From JAENWH01 sp038248745 (GTDB lineage Bacteria > Bacillota > Clostridia > Peptostreptococcales > Anaerovoracaceae), in the NCBI GenBank assembly GCA_038248745.1, contig JBBRXC010000037.1, forward strand, positions 1-13,723: 13,723 nt of DNA. Reading direction: 5' to 3'. Below the pieces are notes generated by a model. That model was not told the DNA's origin. It worked only from the letters and a program-made list of their open reading frames with translations, and made no database searches. Each line of letters begins with the position of its first letter. The first letter of the stretch is position 1. Made by a program: the position numbers and the translations under genes. This document shows positions 7,097 through 13,723 of the stretch, in pieces.

Positions 7097-7102
7097 AAGG
7101 AG
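7097..7102 (+). promoter_or_regulatory. Ribosome binding site fixing the GerMN lipoprotein start
   Basis: AAGGAG lies 7 nt before ATG 7110. The upstream in-frame TTG at 7092 overlaps this region and has no site of its own. Confidence 0.85.
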
Positions 7103-7109
7103 AACCAAC

Positions 7110-7640
7110 ATGAATAAGAAATTTATAATGTTAATGGTATTTGTTTTGCTGCTGACAGGGATGATGAGTCTTGCTGGCTGTGGGAACACGGACGAGAAAG
7201 TGATGAAAGAATATAATGTAACTCTTTATTTTGCAAATGATGAATATGTGCAGACCGGTGATGAAAGTCTTGATAAGATGATTGTTTTAAAAGATTATAA
7301 AATGGAAAGTGAAGAAGGGAACCAGTATATGGTTCTAGTGGACAGTGCCTTGCGAAATGCCGCTAAAGAGGTAGAAGGTGCGGATACATTAATTGTTGAT
7401 AAAATTGTTTTCAATAAAGTAAGCGTTGATGGAGGAATGGCAACGGTTGACTTGGCAGGCGCAACCTTGAACGGAGGGTCTTTGGAGGAAACCTATGTGA
7501 TCAGCCAGATTGTGGACTCTTTGATAGCTAGCTTTGAGGAAATCGATAGCGTTCAATTCTTAGTGGATGGGGAGCAGGCAGAAAGCCTCATGGGACACTT
7601 TGATGCCACTGACCCTTTTACAGAAGGGGTTATAAACTAA
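7110..7640 (+). CDS. GerMN-domain lipoprotein (GerM-like sporulation/germination protein)
   Basis: A 176-residue secreted lipoprotein starting at ATG 7110. Residues 1-23 are a signal peptide with a canonical lipobox Leu-Ala-Gly-Cys24. The rest, about 37-165, resembles a GerMN domain: an early VTLYFANDEY strand (39-48), a central LVDSALRNAAKEV helix (about 78-90), VSVDGGMATVDLA (about 108-120), a helix ending in VDSLIASF, and FLVDGEQAE near the end. In Bacillus, GerM contributes to spore formation and germination; other GerMN proteins act at the cell envelope without a known enzyme activity. It appears to have its own promoter. It is separated from iolB by a terminator and from ahcY by 81 nt, so it probably has no part in inositol use. 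Sequence identity to GerM itself cannot be judged here. Confidence 0.7.
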   Translation: MNKKFIMLMVFVLLLTGMMSLAGCGNTDEKVMKEYNVTLYFANDEYVQTGDESLDKMIVLKDYKMESEEGNQYMVLVDSALRNAAKEVEGADTLIVDKIVFNKVSVDGGMATVDLAGATLNGGSLEETYVISQIVDSLIASFEEIDSVQFLVDGEQAESLMGHFDATDPFTEGVIN

Positions 7641-7721
7641 AAACATATTAAGTTACGTATATAAATGCTTAGCAATATAAAAAACAGGGTTAGCTATATT
7701 AAGTTGGGAGAAAAATAAAAA

Positions 7722-8972
7722 ATGAAAAATTATGAAATCAGAGATATTAATTTGGCACCTTTAGGAAGGCAAAAAATTGATTGGGTGAAAAACAACATGC
7801 CTCTTCTTTCCGGAATGGAAGAAGAATTCAAAAAAAACAAACCGTTCCAAGGGGTTAAAATTTCATTATCTGTGCATATGGAGGCCAAAACGGCTTATCT
7901 ATGTGAAGTGCTAGCGGCTGGAGGTGCACAGATGTCAGTCACCGGGAGTAATGTCTTGTCAACGCAGGATGATATCGCGGCAGCATTGGCGGTAACCGGG
8001 ATGAAAATTTTTGCGGTCCACGGTGCAACTGATGAGGAGTATAATCGTCATATTGAAATGGCTCTTGAGCATAAGGCAAACATCATTATTGATGATGGGG
8101 GAGACCTTGTTGGGATGATTCATCATACGAGACCGGATCTTGGTGAAGAAGTTTGGGGTGGATGCGAAGAGACCACAACTGGGGTCATTAGACTAAAGGC
8201 AATGGAACGTGAAGGAATATTAAAATTCCCTATGGTTGCAGTAAATGATGCGCAGTGCAAACATTTATTTGACAATAGATATGGAACGGGACAATCGGTT
8301 TGGGACAGCATTATGAGAAATACAAACCTTATTATAGCAGGGAAAACTGTTGTTGTATGCGGCTATGGCTGGTGCAGCAGAGGAATCGCCATGAGGGCAG
8401 CAGCTCTGGGGGCTAACGTCATTGTCACTGAAATCAATCCAGTAAAGGCGATCGAGGCGAAAATGGACAGTTACAGCGTGATGACCATGAATCAGGCTGC
8501 TCCTTTGGGAGATATTTTTGTGACGGCTACCGGATGCAATCATACCATCACCGTTGAACATATGTTAGCAATGAAAGATCGGGCTATTCTTTGCAATGCG
8601 GGACATTTTAATGTTGAAATCGATATGGCTGGCCTTGAAAATGCAGCCTTGGAAAAAAGAGAAACCAGGAAAAATATTATGGGATATAAATTGGCAAGCG
8701 GCAAATGGGTAAACATTATTGCCGAAGGGAAACTGGTAAATATAGCGGCGGCTGATGGACATCCAGCTGAAATCATGGACATGAGCTTTGCGGTACAGTG
8801 CCTCTCTGCATTATTTATAAAAGACAACTATAAAAGTCTTGGAAACAAGGTAATCGACGTCTCCGGAGAGATTGATGAGATCGTTTCCAGAAGAAAGCTG
8901 GCCAGTTGGCATATTGAAATCGATAGTCTTACGGAAGCCCAGATGAAATATTTAAACAGTTGGGAGGTTTAA
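7722..8972 (+). CDS. ahcY: S-adenosylhomocysteine hydrolase
   Basis: A 416-residue enzyme of the short archaeal/Thermotoga-type AHCY group. It reversibly splits S-adenosylhomocysteine into homocysteine and adenosine using bound NAD. Residues matching the active site are His52, Asp125 in IIDDGGD (122-128), Glu150 in EETTTG (149-154), Lys180 and Asp184 in the VNDAQCKHLFDN run, and His295 in NAGHFN. NVLSTQDD (77-84) and DGHPAEIMDMSFAVQ near the C-terminus are also conserved. The NAD-binding loop reads GYGWCSRG (214-221), with Ser219 where Gly is usual. The protein ends soon after a YLNSW motif and lacks the long tail of eukaryotic enzymes. It opens a tight cluster with the aminotransferase gene 3 nt away. 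Some archaeal relatives hydrolyse S-inosylhomocysteine instead, which cannot be ruled out. Confidence 0.93.
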   Translation: MKNYEIRDINLAPLGRQKIDWVKNNMPLLSGMEEEFKKNKPFQGVKISLSVHMEAKTAYLCEVLAAGGAQMSVTGSNVLSTQDDIAAALAVTGMKIFAVHGATDEEYNRHIEMALEHKANIIIDDGGDLVGMIHHTRPDLGEEVWGGCEETTTGVIRLKAMEREGILKFPMVAVNDAQCKHLFDNRYGTGQSVWDSIMRNTNLIIAGKTVVVCGYGWCSRGIAMRAAALGANVIVTEINPVKAIEAKMDSYSVMTMNQAAPLGDIFVTATGCNHTITVEHMLAMKDRAILCNAGHFNVEIDMAGLENAALEKRETRKNIMGYKLASGKWVNIIAEGKLVNIAAADGHPAEIMDMSFAVQCLSALFIKDNYKSLGNKVIDVSGEIDEIVSRRKLASWHIEIDSLTEAQMKYLNSWEV

Positions 8973-8975
8973 GAG

Positions 8976-10163
8976 ATGAAATATGCGTCGAGAATTGAGT
9001 GTTTGTCAGATAAATCACTGCTTAACGCTTTTGAAATCCCGCAAACAAAAGACATGATTTCCTTTTCTGCAGGGGTTCCATCCCCAGAAACCTACCCCCT
9101 TGATGCCATCAAGGATTCTTTTGTAAAGGTCATTGAAGCATCGGGAAGAGAAGCTTTAAGTTATGGCTCCACAAGTGGCTTCCCTAGGCTTAGAGAGATT
9201 ATTGGCAGCAGGCTGGAAAAAAAGTTTGGTCTTAAGTACAGTCTTGACGAAATAATCATTACCAGCGGTTCACAGCAGGGACTGGATATGAGTGGGATGC
9301 TTTTTGTCAACAAGGGAGACGTGGTGTTATTTGAAAATCCATCCTATCTAGGCGCCGTCAATTCCCTGAGAGCGCATGAAGCGAAGCTTATTGCAATTGA
9401 TATAGACAGCGAAGGAATCTGTATTGACAGCTTGAAAAAAGCATTGGACAAGTATGGGGAAAAAGTGAAAATGATTTATGTAAATCCGGACTTCCAAAAC
9501 CCGACGGGTAGAAGTTGGAGTCATAGCAGAAGGGTTGACTTTATGGAAACCATGAGCCATTATGATATTCCTATTTTAGAGGATGCGGCTTATGCGGAAT
9601 TGTCTTTCGAAAAAAAGCTTGAAAAACCATTGGCTTTTTATGATAAGAATGATCAGGTAATATATCTGGGAACATTTTCTAAAACATTTTGCCCAGGATT
9701 GAGGGTTGCTTGGTTATGTGCCCCAAGGCCTATTATGGAAAAATATCTTCTGCTAAAAAATGCAGCAGATTTATCTTCTTCCGCGATAGCACAGAGACAA
9801 ATGGCTTACTATTTGGACCATTACAGCCTAGACAGTCATATTGAATGGATTACAGGCATTTACAAGGCGAGAAGAGATTTAATGGCAGAAGTAATTGACG
9901 ATAAATTTCCCAAAACTGTCTGCTATAAAAAACCGGGGGGAGGTCTTTTTATCTGGCTGGAACTTCCGGTGGGGAAAGACGGCAGAGAACTACTTCAGCG
10001 GGCATTAGAAGAAAAAGTGTCGTTTATTCCTGGCACCTCTTTTTACCCTGCGGGAGATAGACATAATGAAATCAGATTGAATTTCTCTAATATGGAACCA
10101 GATAAAATCATTGAAGGCATGAGTATATTGGCAAATATTACAGCTAAATATTTAAAAGAATAA
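8976..10163 (+). CDS. PLP-dependent aminotransferase, class I/II (LysN/MocR-type fold)
   Basis: A 395-residue fold-type I aminotransferase. Family positions visible are the substrate-loop FSAGVPSPETYP (30-41), YGSTSGFPRLRE (63-74), GSQQGLD (98-104) for phosphate binding, Asn175 in FQNPTG (173-178), Asp203 and Tyr206 in EDAAYAEL, the Schiff-base Lys236 in GTFSKTF (232-238) and the carboxylate-binding Arg367 in IRLNFSN. The pattern is closest to 2-aminoadipate/multi-substrate aminotransferases of the LysN/MocR C-domain type. There is no DNA-binding domain. Its ribosome binding site (GGGAGG) lies inside the end of ahcY, so the two are probably translationally linked. Substrate is unknown; the neighbouring ahcY suggests a sulfur amino acid such as methionine, but this is only context. 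Confidence 0.88.
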   Translation: MKYASRIECLSDKSLLNAFEIPQTKDMISFSAGVPSPETYPLDAIKDSFVKVIEASGREALSYGSTSGFPRLREIIGSRLEKKFGLKYSLDEIIITSGSQQGLDMSGMLFVNKGDVVLFENPSYLGAVNSLRAHEAKLIAIDIDSEGICIDSLKKALDKYGEKVKMIYVNPDFQNPTGRSWSHSRRVDFMETMSHYDIPILEDAAYAELSFEKKLEKPLAFYDKNDQVIYLGTFSKTFCPGLRVAWLCAPRPIMEKYLLLKNAADLSSSAIAQRQMAYYLDHYSLDSHIEWITGIYKARRDLMAEVIDDKFPKTVCYKKPGGGLFIWLELPVGKDGRELLQRALEEKVSFIPGTSFYPAGDRHNEIRLNFSNMEPDKIIEGMSILANITAKYLKE

Positions 10164-10165
10164 AT

Positions 10166-10170
10166 GGAGG
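10166..10170 (+). promoter_or_regulatory. Ribosome binding site fixing the phosphofructokinase start
   Basis: GGAGG is 8 nt before ATG 10179. An in-frame ATG at 10164, directly after the aminotransferase stop, overlaps this site and is rejected as the start. Confidence 0.85.
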
Positions 10171-10178
10171 AAAAGGAT

Positions 10179-11423
10179 ATGGAAAAATTAAGAGGAGCCT
10201 GTTTGATAGGTCAATCGGGTGGACCAACATCGGTCATCAATGCTAGCGCATTGGGTTGCATAGAAACGGCAATAGCAGAGGAGTGCATTACAAAAGTTTA
10301 TGGTGCTGCAAACGGCATTAGAGGCCTGCTTGACGGCTTGCTTTATGATCTTGACATGGAAGATCCAGCGGAATTGCATCTTCTAAAGCATACGCCATCA
10401 TCAGCACTGGGTTCATGCAGATATAAACTGGCAAAAGCTGAAGAAAATGATAAAGACTATAAAAAAATACTGGAAATTTTCAAAAAATATGATATCCGGT
10501 ATTTCTTCTATAATGGTGGAAATGACTCAATGGATACCTGTAACAAAATCAGCAAGTTCTTGCTGAAAAATAATTATGAATGCAGAGTAATGGGTATTCC
10601 CAAAACAGTTGACAACGATCTGGATTTAACAGATCACTGCCCAGGCTATGGAAGTGCTGCAAAATATATCGCCACAACCTGCATGGAAGTATATCGTGAT
10701 GCCACGGTGTATGGCGAAGGATCTGTCACGGTATTGGAAATAATGGGTAGGAACGCTGGATGGTTAACCGCAGCATCCACCCTTGCAACAGAAAATGGTG
10801 CTGGTCCGGAATTGATTTATCTCCCTGAAATTGCCTTTGATATGGAAAAATTCATTACAGACATTAAAGGGGTGTTAGCAAATAAAAAAGATGTTATGAT
10901 AGCCGTCTCAGAAGGCATAAAAGATAAAGATGGCGTTTATATTTCATCCTACTTTGAAGACAAGGAAAAAGATAAGGATGCTTTCGGTCATATCAGAATG
11001 GGTGGATTGGCAGCCAATCTGGCAGGCTATGCCGGTGCAAGAGTGGATGCAAGGGTAAGGGGAATAGAACTCAGTCTTCTTCAAAGATGTGCTGCTCATA
11101 TTGCTTCGGAAAATGATGTGGAAGAATCTTATATGGCAGGAAAGGAAGCGGTCTATGCTGCCGTCGCTGGGGTAACAGATAAAATGGTGGGATTTGAAAG
11201 AATACCTGGCAAGAAGTATGAGTGTAAAACAATCCTGGTGGATTTGGCAAAAGTTGCAAATCTAGAAAAGAAAATACCGTTGGAATGGATTAATGAAACA
11301 GGAAATGGTTTATTAAAGCCGTTTATCGACTATGCTTCCCCGTTAATAGAAGGGCATATGGAGTATCCAAGTAAAAACGGCCTGCCAAAACATGCGAAAT
11401 TAAAATATGTATTGGCAAAATAA
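10179..11423 (+). CDS. 6-Phosphofructokinase family protein, predicted PPi-dependent
   Basis: A 414-residue PFK-family kinase starting at ATG 10179. Motifs in order are GQSGGP (11-16) at the phosphoryl-donor site, LGSCRYKL (77-84), GGNDSMDT (113-120), PKTVDNDL (141-148) with the catalytic Asp145, MGRNAGWL (189-196), VSEGI and a late LQRC segment. Asp116 in GGND and Lys142 in PKTVDND occupy the two positions that distinguish pyrophosphate-dependent enzymes (Asp and Lys) from ATP-dependent ones (Gly and Gly). Asn115 stands where many PFKs have a Mg-binding Asp. The normal reaction is reversible phosphorylation of fructose-6-phosphate with PPi; sedoheptulose-7-phosphate is an accepted substrate of some relatives. 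It sits 15 nt after the aminotransferase gene and overlaps the next gene by one base, an unusual setting for a glycolytic enzyme. Confidence 0.88.
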   Translation: MEKLRGACLIGQSGGPTSVINASALGCIETAIAEECITKVYGAANGIRGLLDGLLYDLDMEDPAELHLLKHTPSSALGSCRYKLAKAEENDKDYKKILEIFKKYDIRYFFYNGGNDSMDTCNKISKFLLKNNYECRVMGIPKTVDNDLDLTDHCPGYGSAAKYIATTCMEVYRDATVYGEGSVTVLEIMGRNAGWLTAASTLATENGAGPELIYLPEIAFDMEKFITDIKGVLANKKDVMIAVSEGIKDKDGVYISSYFEDKEKDKDAFGHIRMGGLAANLAGYAGARVDARVRGIELSLLQRCAAHIASENDVEESYMAGKEAVYAAVAGVTDKMVGFERIPGKKYECKTILVDLAKVANLEKKIPLEWINETGNGLLKPFIDYASPLIEGHMEYPSKNGLPKHAKLKYVLAK

Positions 11424-12127
11424 TGAAATCTATTATTTTTGAAATAGATATAAATCAAGTTGAATCAAAAACCGAAGAATTTTTCCTGCGAAGTAGCGGT
11501 CTTTCCCGTGAAGGGGAGAAATTTATGAAAATGCGGGAAAGAGCAGAAAAAATAAAAGAAGAGATAAAAGACTGCGTTGACATCAGAGCAGTTGTATCAT
11601 ATTTTGACGAGTTTCAGATGATGGAAGACATACTTACGGTAAAAGGGCGAACATTTCAGTGCAATCCATTTTCTTTAATGAGTCCAAGCGCAGTGAAGGG
11701 CGTATATCTGTATGCTATTACGGCAGGGGATTTTTCTGTGGATGACAGAGAAATCATGGACCAGCTTTATGCAGATATGTGGGGGACTTCTTATCTGGAT
11801 GCAGGCAGAAAGACCTTAGCAGAGTATATCCTAGCGGATTTTTCAGCTATAAGTAAATCAGGACGGAGAGAGGAAAAAGTAATCGTAACGGACTCTTTCG
11901 GGCCTGGATTCTATGGGATGGAAGCAGGAGACACAAGGAAAATAGTTGAATTGATTGATGGCAGTAAAATTGGTGTAGAATGCAGAGAAAGTGGTATGAT
12001 GGTACCTCTGAAATCATGTGCTGGCATTTATTTAATCGTTGAAGAAGGAACAGTATTGCCTAGCATTCACTGTGAAGCTTGTCTTGGAAGTGATATTAGC
12101 TGTAATATGTGTAATATAAGGGGCTAA
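11423..12127 (+). CDS. Free-standing methionine synthase activation-domain-like protein
   Basis: A 234-residue protein resembling the C-terminal AdoMet-binding activation domain of B12-dependent methionine synthase (MetH), here as a separate gene as in Thermotoga (TM0269). The match rests on AITAGDFSVDDREI (98-111), the helix around 119-136, SFGPGFYG (158-165), a KIVELID helix (173-179) and RESGMMVPLKSCAGIY (188-203), which parallels the TES..M.P..S.SG.Y segment of MetH. At the AdoMet contact motif RPAPGY the protein has SFGPGF, so the Arg is a Ser. The C-terminus adds a cysteine cluster, Cys217, Cys220, Cys227 and Cys230. Its ATG overlaps the PFK stop (TAATG) with no clear ribosome binding site, implying translational coupling. 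Predicted role: helper in reductive reactivation of a corrinoid protein, with the RACo-like protein encoded next. Confidence 0.72.
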   Translation: MKSIIFEIDINQVESKTEEFFLRSSGLSREGEKFMKMRERAEKIKEEIKDCVDIRAVVSYFDEFQMMEDILTVKGRTFQCNPFSLMSPSAVKGVYLYAITAGDFSVDDREIMDQLYADMWGTSYLDAGRKTLAEYILADFSAISKSGRREEKVIVTDSFGPGFYGMEAGDTRKIVELIDGSKIGVECRESGMMVPLKSCAGIYLIVEEGTVLPSIHCEACLGSDISCNMCNIRG

Positions 12128-12130
12128 AAA

Positions 12131-13531
12131 ATGGAAACAGTTAACAATAGGTGTACTGGCAATTGTGCAAGCTGTGGAAAATGTGTAGGCGCAAATATCT
12201 TAGATGAAATGAACAGTCGGAAAACAAAACTTTCATTTATGCCAGAGGATTTTATAGCTGATAAAATGGAGAAGTACGGGATTTCCTTCGATATTGGCAC
12301 GACAACAGTTGTTGGAAATTTATGGGATCTGAAAAAAGGGAGTAGCCTTCAAATAATTGGTAAAACAAATCCACAAAATATATTTGGCACAGATGTTATT
12401 TCAAGAATTAATTATTGCGAAGATGACCCGATTAAGTTTATCGAGATCAGAGATAAAATTGTCGGGTGCTTCAATGAAATTATTGAGGAGCTTTTGATCA
12501 GCAGTAAAGTTGACAGGCAGGATATTATAAAAATCACAGTAGTTGGGAATACTACCATGTCGCATATATTCGCTGGATTCAATCCTAAATCTCTTGCAAG
12601 ATCCCCATTCATCCCTGCTTTTGTGGGAGAGAAGGTATTTAAGGCTTATGAACTGCCTTTAAATATAAGCCCGGAAACAAAGGTGATATTATTACCTAAT
12701 ATCGCGGGGCATGTGGGAAGTGATATAACAGGAGGGATTTTAGCCACAAGGCTTGAAAAATTGGAGGGGATGAATCTTTTCATTGATATAGGAACCAATG
12801 GAGAAATCGTTTTAACAAAAGATCACAAAACATTTGCCTGCTCAACTGCAGCTGGTCCCGCATTTGAAGGAGCAGCCATTTATCAGGGAATGAGGGCCGC
12901 GGCCGGAGCCATTGAAAATGTTCGGATAAAAAATGGCACTGTATTTTTCAAAACAATAGATAGCACTGAACCAGTAGGAATTTGTGGTTCGGGATTAATA
13001 GAAGCACTTTCAGAAATGCTCAAAAACGGCATGATAAATAAAACGGGCAGACTACTTTTGCCTGAAGAAATAAAAGGCGAAACCCTTAAAGGTGATTTGC
13101 CCTTGAGACTTAGGGTGGGTTCAAAAGGAAGAGAATTCGTCCTTGTATTTAAAGAAGATCAGGAAGACATTGTCATAACACAAATGGACATAAGAGAAGT
13201 TCAGCTTGCAAAAGGAGCAATTTATGCAGGAATAAAGTTGATGCTGGCGGAACTTCATGAAGACGTGGAGAATATTGACCGTGTCATTGTTGCGGGAGCA
13301 TTTGGAAATTATATTGACAAGGATAGTGGGATAACCATCGGAATATTACCCAATATTTCTCCTGATAAAATTACTTTTGTGGGAAATGCAGCCGGAACGG
13401 GTTCGAGTTTAGTGCTTTTATCGGAAGAAGAAAGAATTCGGGCGAATGAACTTGTAAAAAATGTTGAACATTTGGAGCTTGCAACCTGTGAGAATTTCCA
13501 GGAAGAATACTTAAGCGCCATGTCATTTTAA
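12131..13531 (+). CDS. RACo-like ASKHA ATPase, reductive activator of corrinoid proteins (DUF4445)
   Basis: A 466-residue protein of the RACo/RamA-type activator family. These proteins use ATP to drive electron transfer to the inactive Co(II) form of corrinoid methyl carriers. The ASKHA part starts at about 50 with FDIGTTTV (53-60), followed by VGNTTMSH (138-145), PNIAGHVGSDIT (189-200), DIGTNGE (219-225), AGPAFEGA (241-248), GICGSG (283-288) and late VAGAFGN and VGNAAGTGS motifs. Classical RACo is longer because it carries an N-terminal [2Fe-2S] ferredoxin domain. This protein has only a short N-terminus with Cys8, Cys12, Cys15 and Cys18, spacing C-x3-C-x2-C-x2-C, which may hold a different Fe-S cluster. 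It follows the activation-domain-like gene by 3 nt. No corrinoid protein or methyltransferase gene is present nearby, so the partner must be encoded elsewhere. Confidence 0.85.
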   Translation: METVNNRCTGNCASCGKCVGANILDEMNSRKTKLSFMPEDFIADKMEKYGISFDIGTTTVVGNLWDLKKGSSLQIIGKTNPQNIFGTDVISRINYCEDDPIKFIEIRDKIVGCFNEIIEELLISSKVDRQDIIKITVVGNTTMSHIFAGFNPKSLARSPFIPAFVGEKVFKAYELPLNISPETKVILLPNIAGHVGSDITGGILATRLEKLEGMNLFIDIGTNGEIVLTKDHKTFACSTAAGPAFEGAAIYQGMRAAAGAIENVRIKNGTVFFKTIDSTEPVGICGSGLIEALSEMLKNGMINKTGRLLLPEEIKGETLKGDLPLRLRVGSKGREFVLVFKEDQEDIVITQMDIREVQLAKGAIYAGIKLMLAELHEDVENIDRVIVAGAFGNYIDKDSGITIGILPNISPDKITFVGNAAGTGSSLVLLSEEERIRANELVKNVEHLELATCENFQEEYLSAMSF

Positions 13532-13587
13532 TCATGAATAAAATAGAAGATATATTGAACAATCTGAGAAATAATATTTAATGAAAC

Positions 13588-13632
13588 AGAAAGACCCTCC
13601 CACCGTTTCACTGGCAAGAGGGTCTTTCTATT
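13588..13632 (+). terminator. Terminator hairpin at the end of the ahcY-RACo cluster
   Basis: AGAAAGACCCTC (13588-13599) and GAGGGTCTTTCT (13618-13629) form a perfect 12-bp stem with an 18-nt loop. The T-rich end of the stem continues as ATTTAAAA. The A-rich 5' side would give a T-rich end on the other strand too, so it may work in both directions between convergent genes. The U-tract is weak. Confidence 0.7.
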
Positions 13633-13655
13633 TAAAATCATATTTTGATTTACAT

Positions 13656-13723
13656 TTATTTTCTACTATTCATCGGCACGTAATCAAGATGAGGCTGTAC
13701 ACAATTGTAGGCAGGTCTCATCA
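13656..13723 (-). CDS. Possible C-terminal end of a convergent gene (partial, unidentified)
   Basis: Read on the minus strand, this frame is open from the window edge through 21 codons and ends at TAA (13658-13656). The visible residues end in PHLDYVPMNSRK. I do not recognise the family. Support is circumstantial: the other two minus-strand frames hit stops within this stretch, and the hairpin at 13588-13629 lies just beyond the stop, as expected between convergent genes. A frame this short can easily occur by chance. Confidence 0.3.
   Translation of the reverse strand, partial: MRPAYNCVQPHLDYVPMNSRK

Noticed and set aside
7645..7705. Two direct copies of ATATTAAGTT (7645-7654 and 7696-7705) between the GerMN gene and ahcY.
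   Set aside because: Ten AT-rich bases repeated once in an AT-rich gap are weak evidence; no terminator, riboswitch or convincing promoter hexamers could be built around them.
7641..7721. Possible SAM or cobalamin riboswitch upstream of ahcY.
   Set aside because: The gap is only 81 nt, has no conserved B12-box or SAM-riboswitch helices that I can see, and no terminator stem.
13534..13581. A 15-codon frame (ATG to TAA) starting 2 nt after the RACo-like stop.
   Set aside because: It has no ribosome binding site at a usable distance, low-complexity composition and no recognisable similarity; a chance frame is more likely.

Overview
The window looks like chromosomal DNA of an anaerobic, probably spore-forming member of the Clostridia (Firmicutes). 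The support is indirect: moderately AT-rich sequence, strong GGAGG-type ribosome binding sites, a GerM-type sporulation/germination lipoprotein, a predicted pyrophosphate-dependent phosphofructokinase and a corrinoid-activation (RACo-like) protein. I cannot name the species. All identified genes lie on the + strand, except a possible gene end entering from the right edge on the - strand.

Region 1 (1-6990) is the distal part of a myo-inositol catabolic operon. It holds the 3' end of iolE, then iolG (inositol 2-dehydrogenase), a complete sugar-type ABC importer (binding lipoprotein, double ATPase, permease), a transaldolase-family protein and iolB. It closes at a clear rho-independent terminator (6966-6994). 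Two strong hairpins without U-tracts sit inside it, one after the binding-protein gene and one between the transaldolase-like gene and iolB. The notable gene is the transaldolase-like one: it keeps the Schiff-base lysine but has Gln where transaldolases have the catalytic Glu, as in fructose-6-phosphate aldolase. It may cleave, or transfer the three-carbon unit from, the IolB product 2-deoxy-5-keto-gluconate, bypassing the usual IolC kinase and IolJ aldolase. That is inference.

Region 2 (about 7000-7640) starts with a plausible extended -10 promoter and encodes a GerMN-domain lipoprotein.

Region 3 (7722-13531) is a very tight five-gene cluster: S-adenosylhomocysteine hydrolase (ahcY), a PLP aminotransferase, a PPi-type phosphofructokinase, a free-standing protein resembling the activation domain of B12-dependent methionine synthase, and a short RACo-like ASKHA ATPase. 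Intergenic gaps are 3, 15, -1 and 3 nt. Together they suggest homocysteine/methyl-cycle recycling plus reductive rescue of a corrinoid enzyme encoded elsewhere. The phosphofructokinase has no obvious place in that scheme. The two corrinoid-activation genes carry four-cysteine clusters at their facing ends. A perfect 12-bp hairpin (13588-13629) ends the region. No tRNA, rRNA, CRISPR array or insertion sequence was seen, and no gene-free stretch reaches 300 bases.
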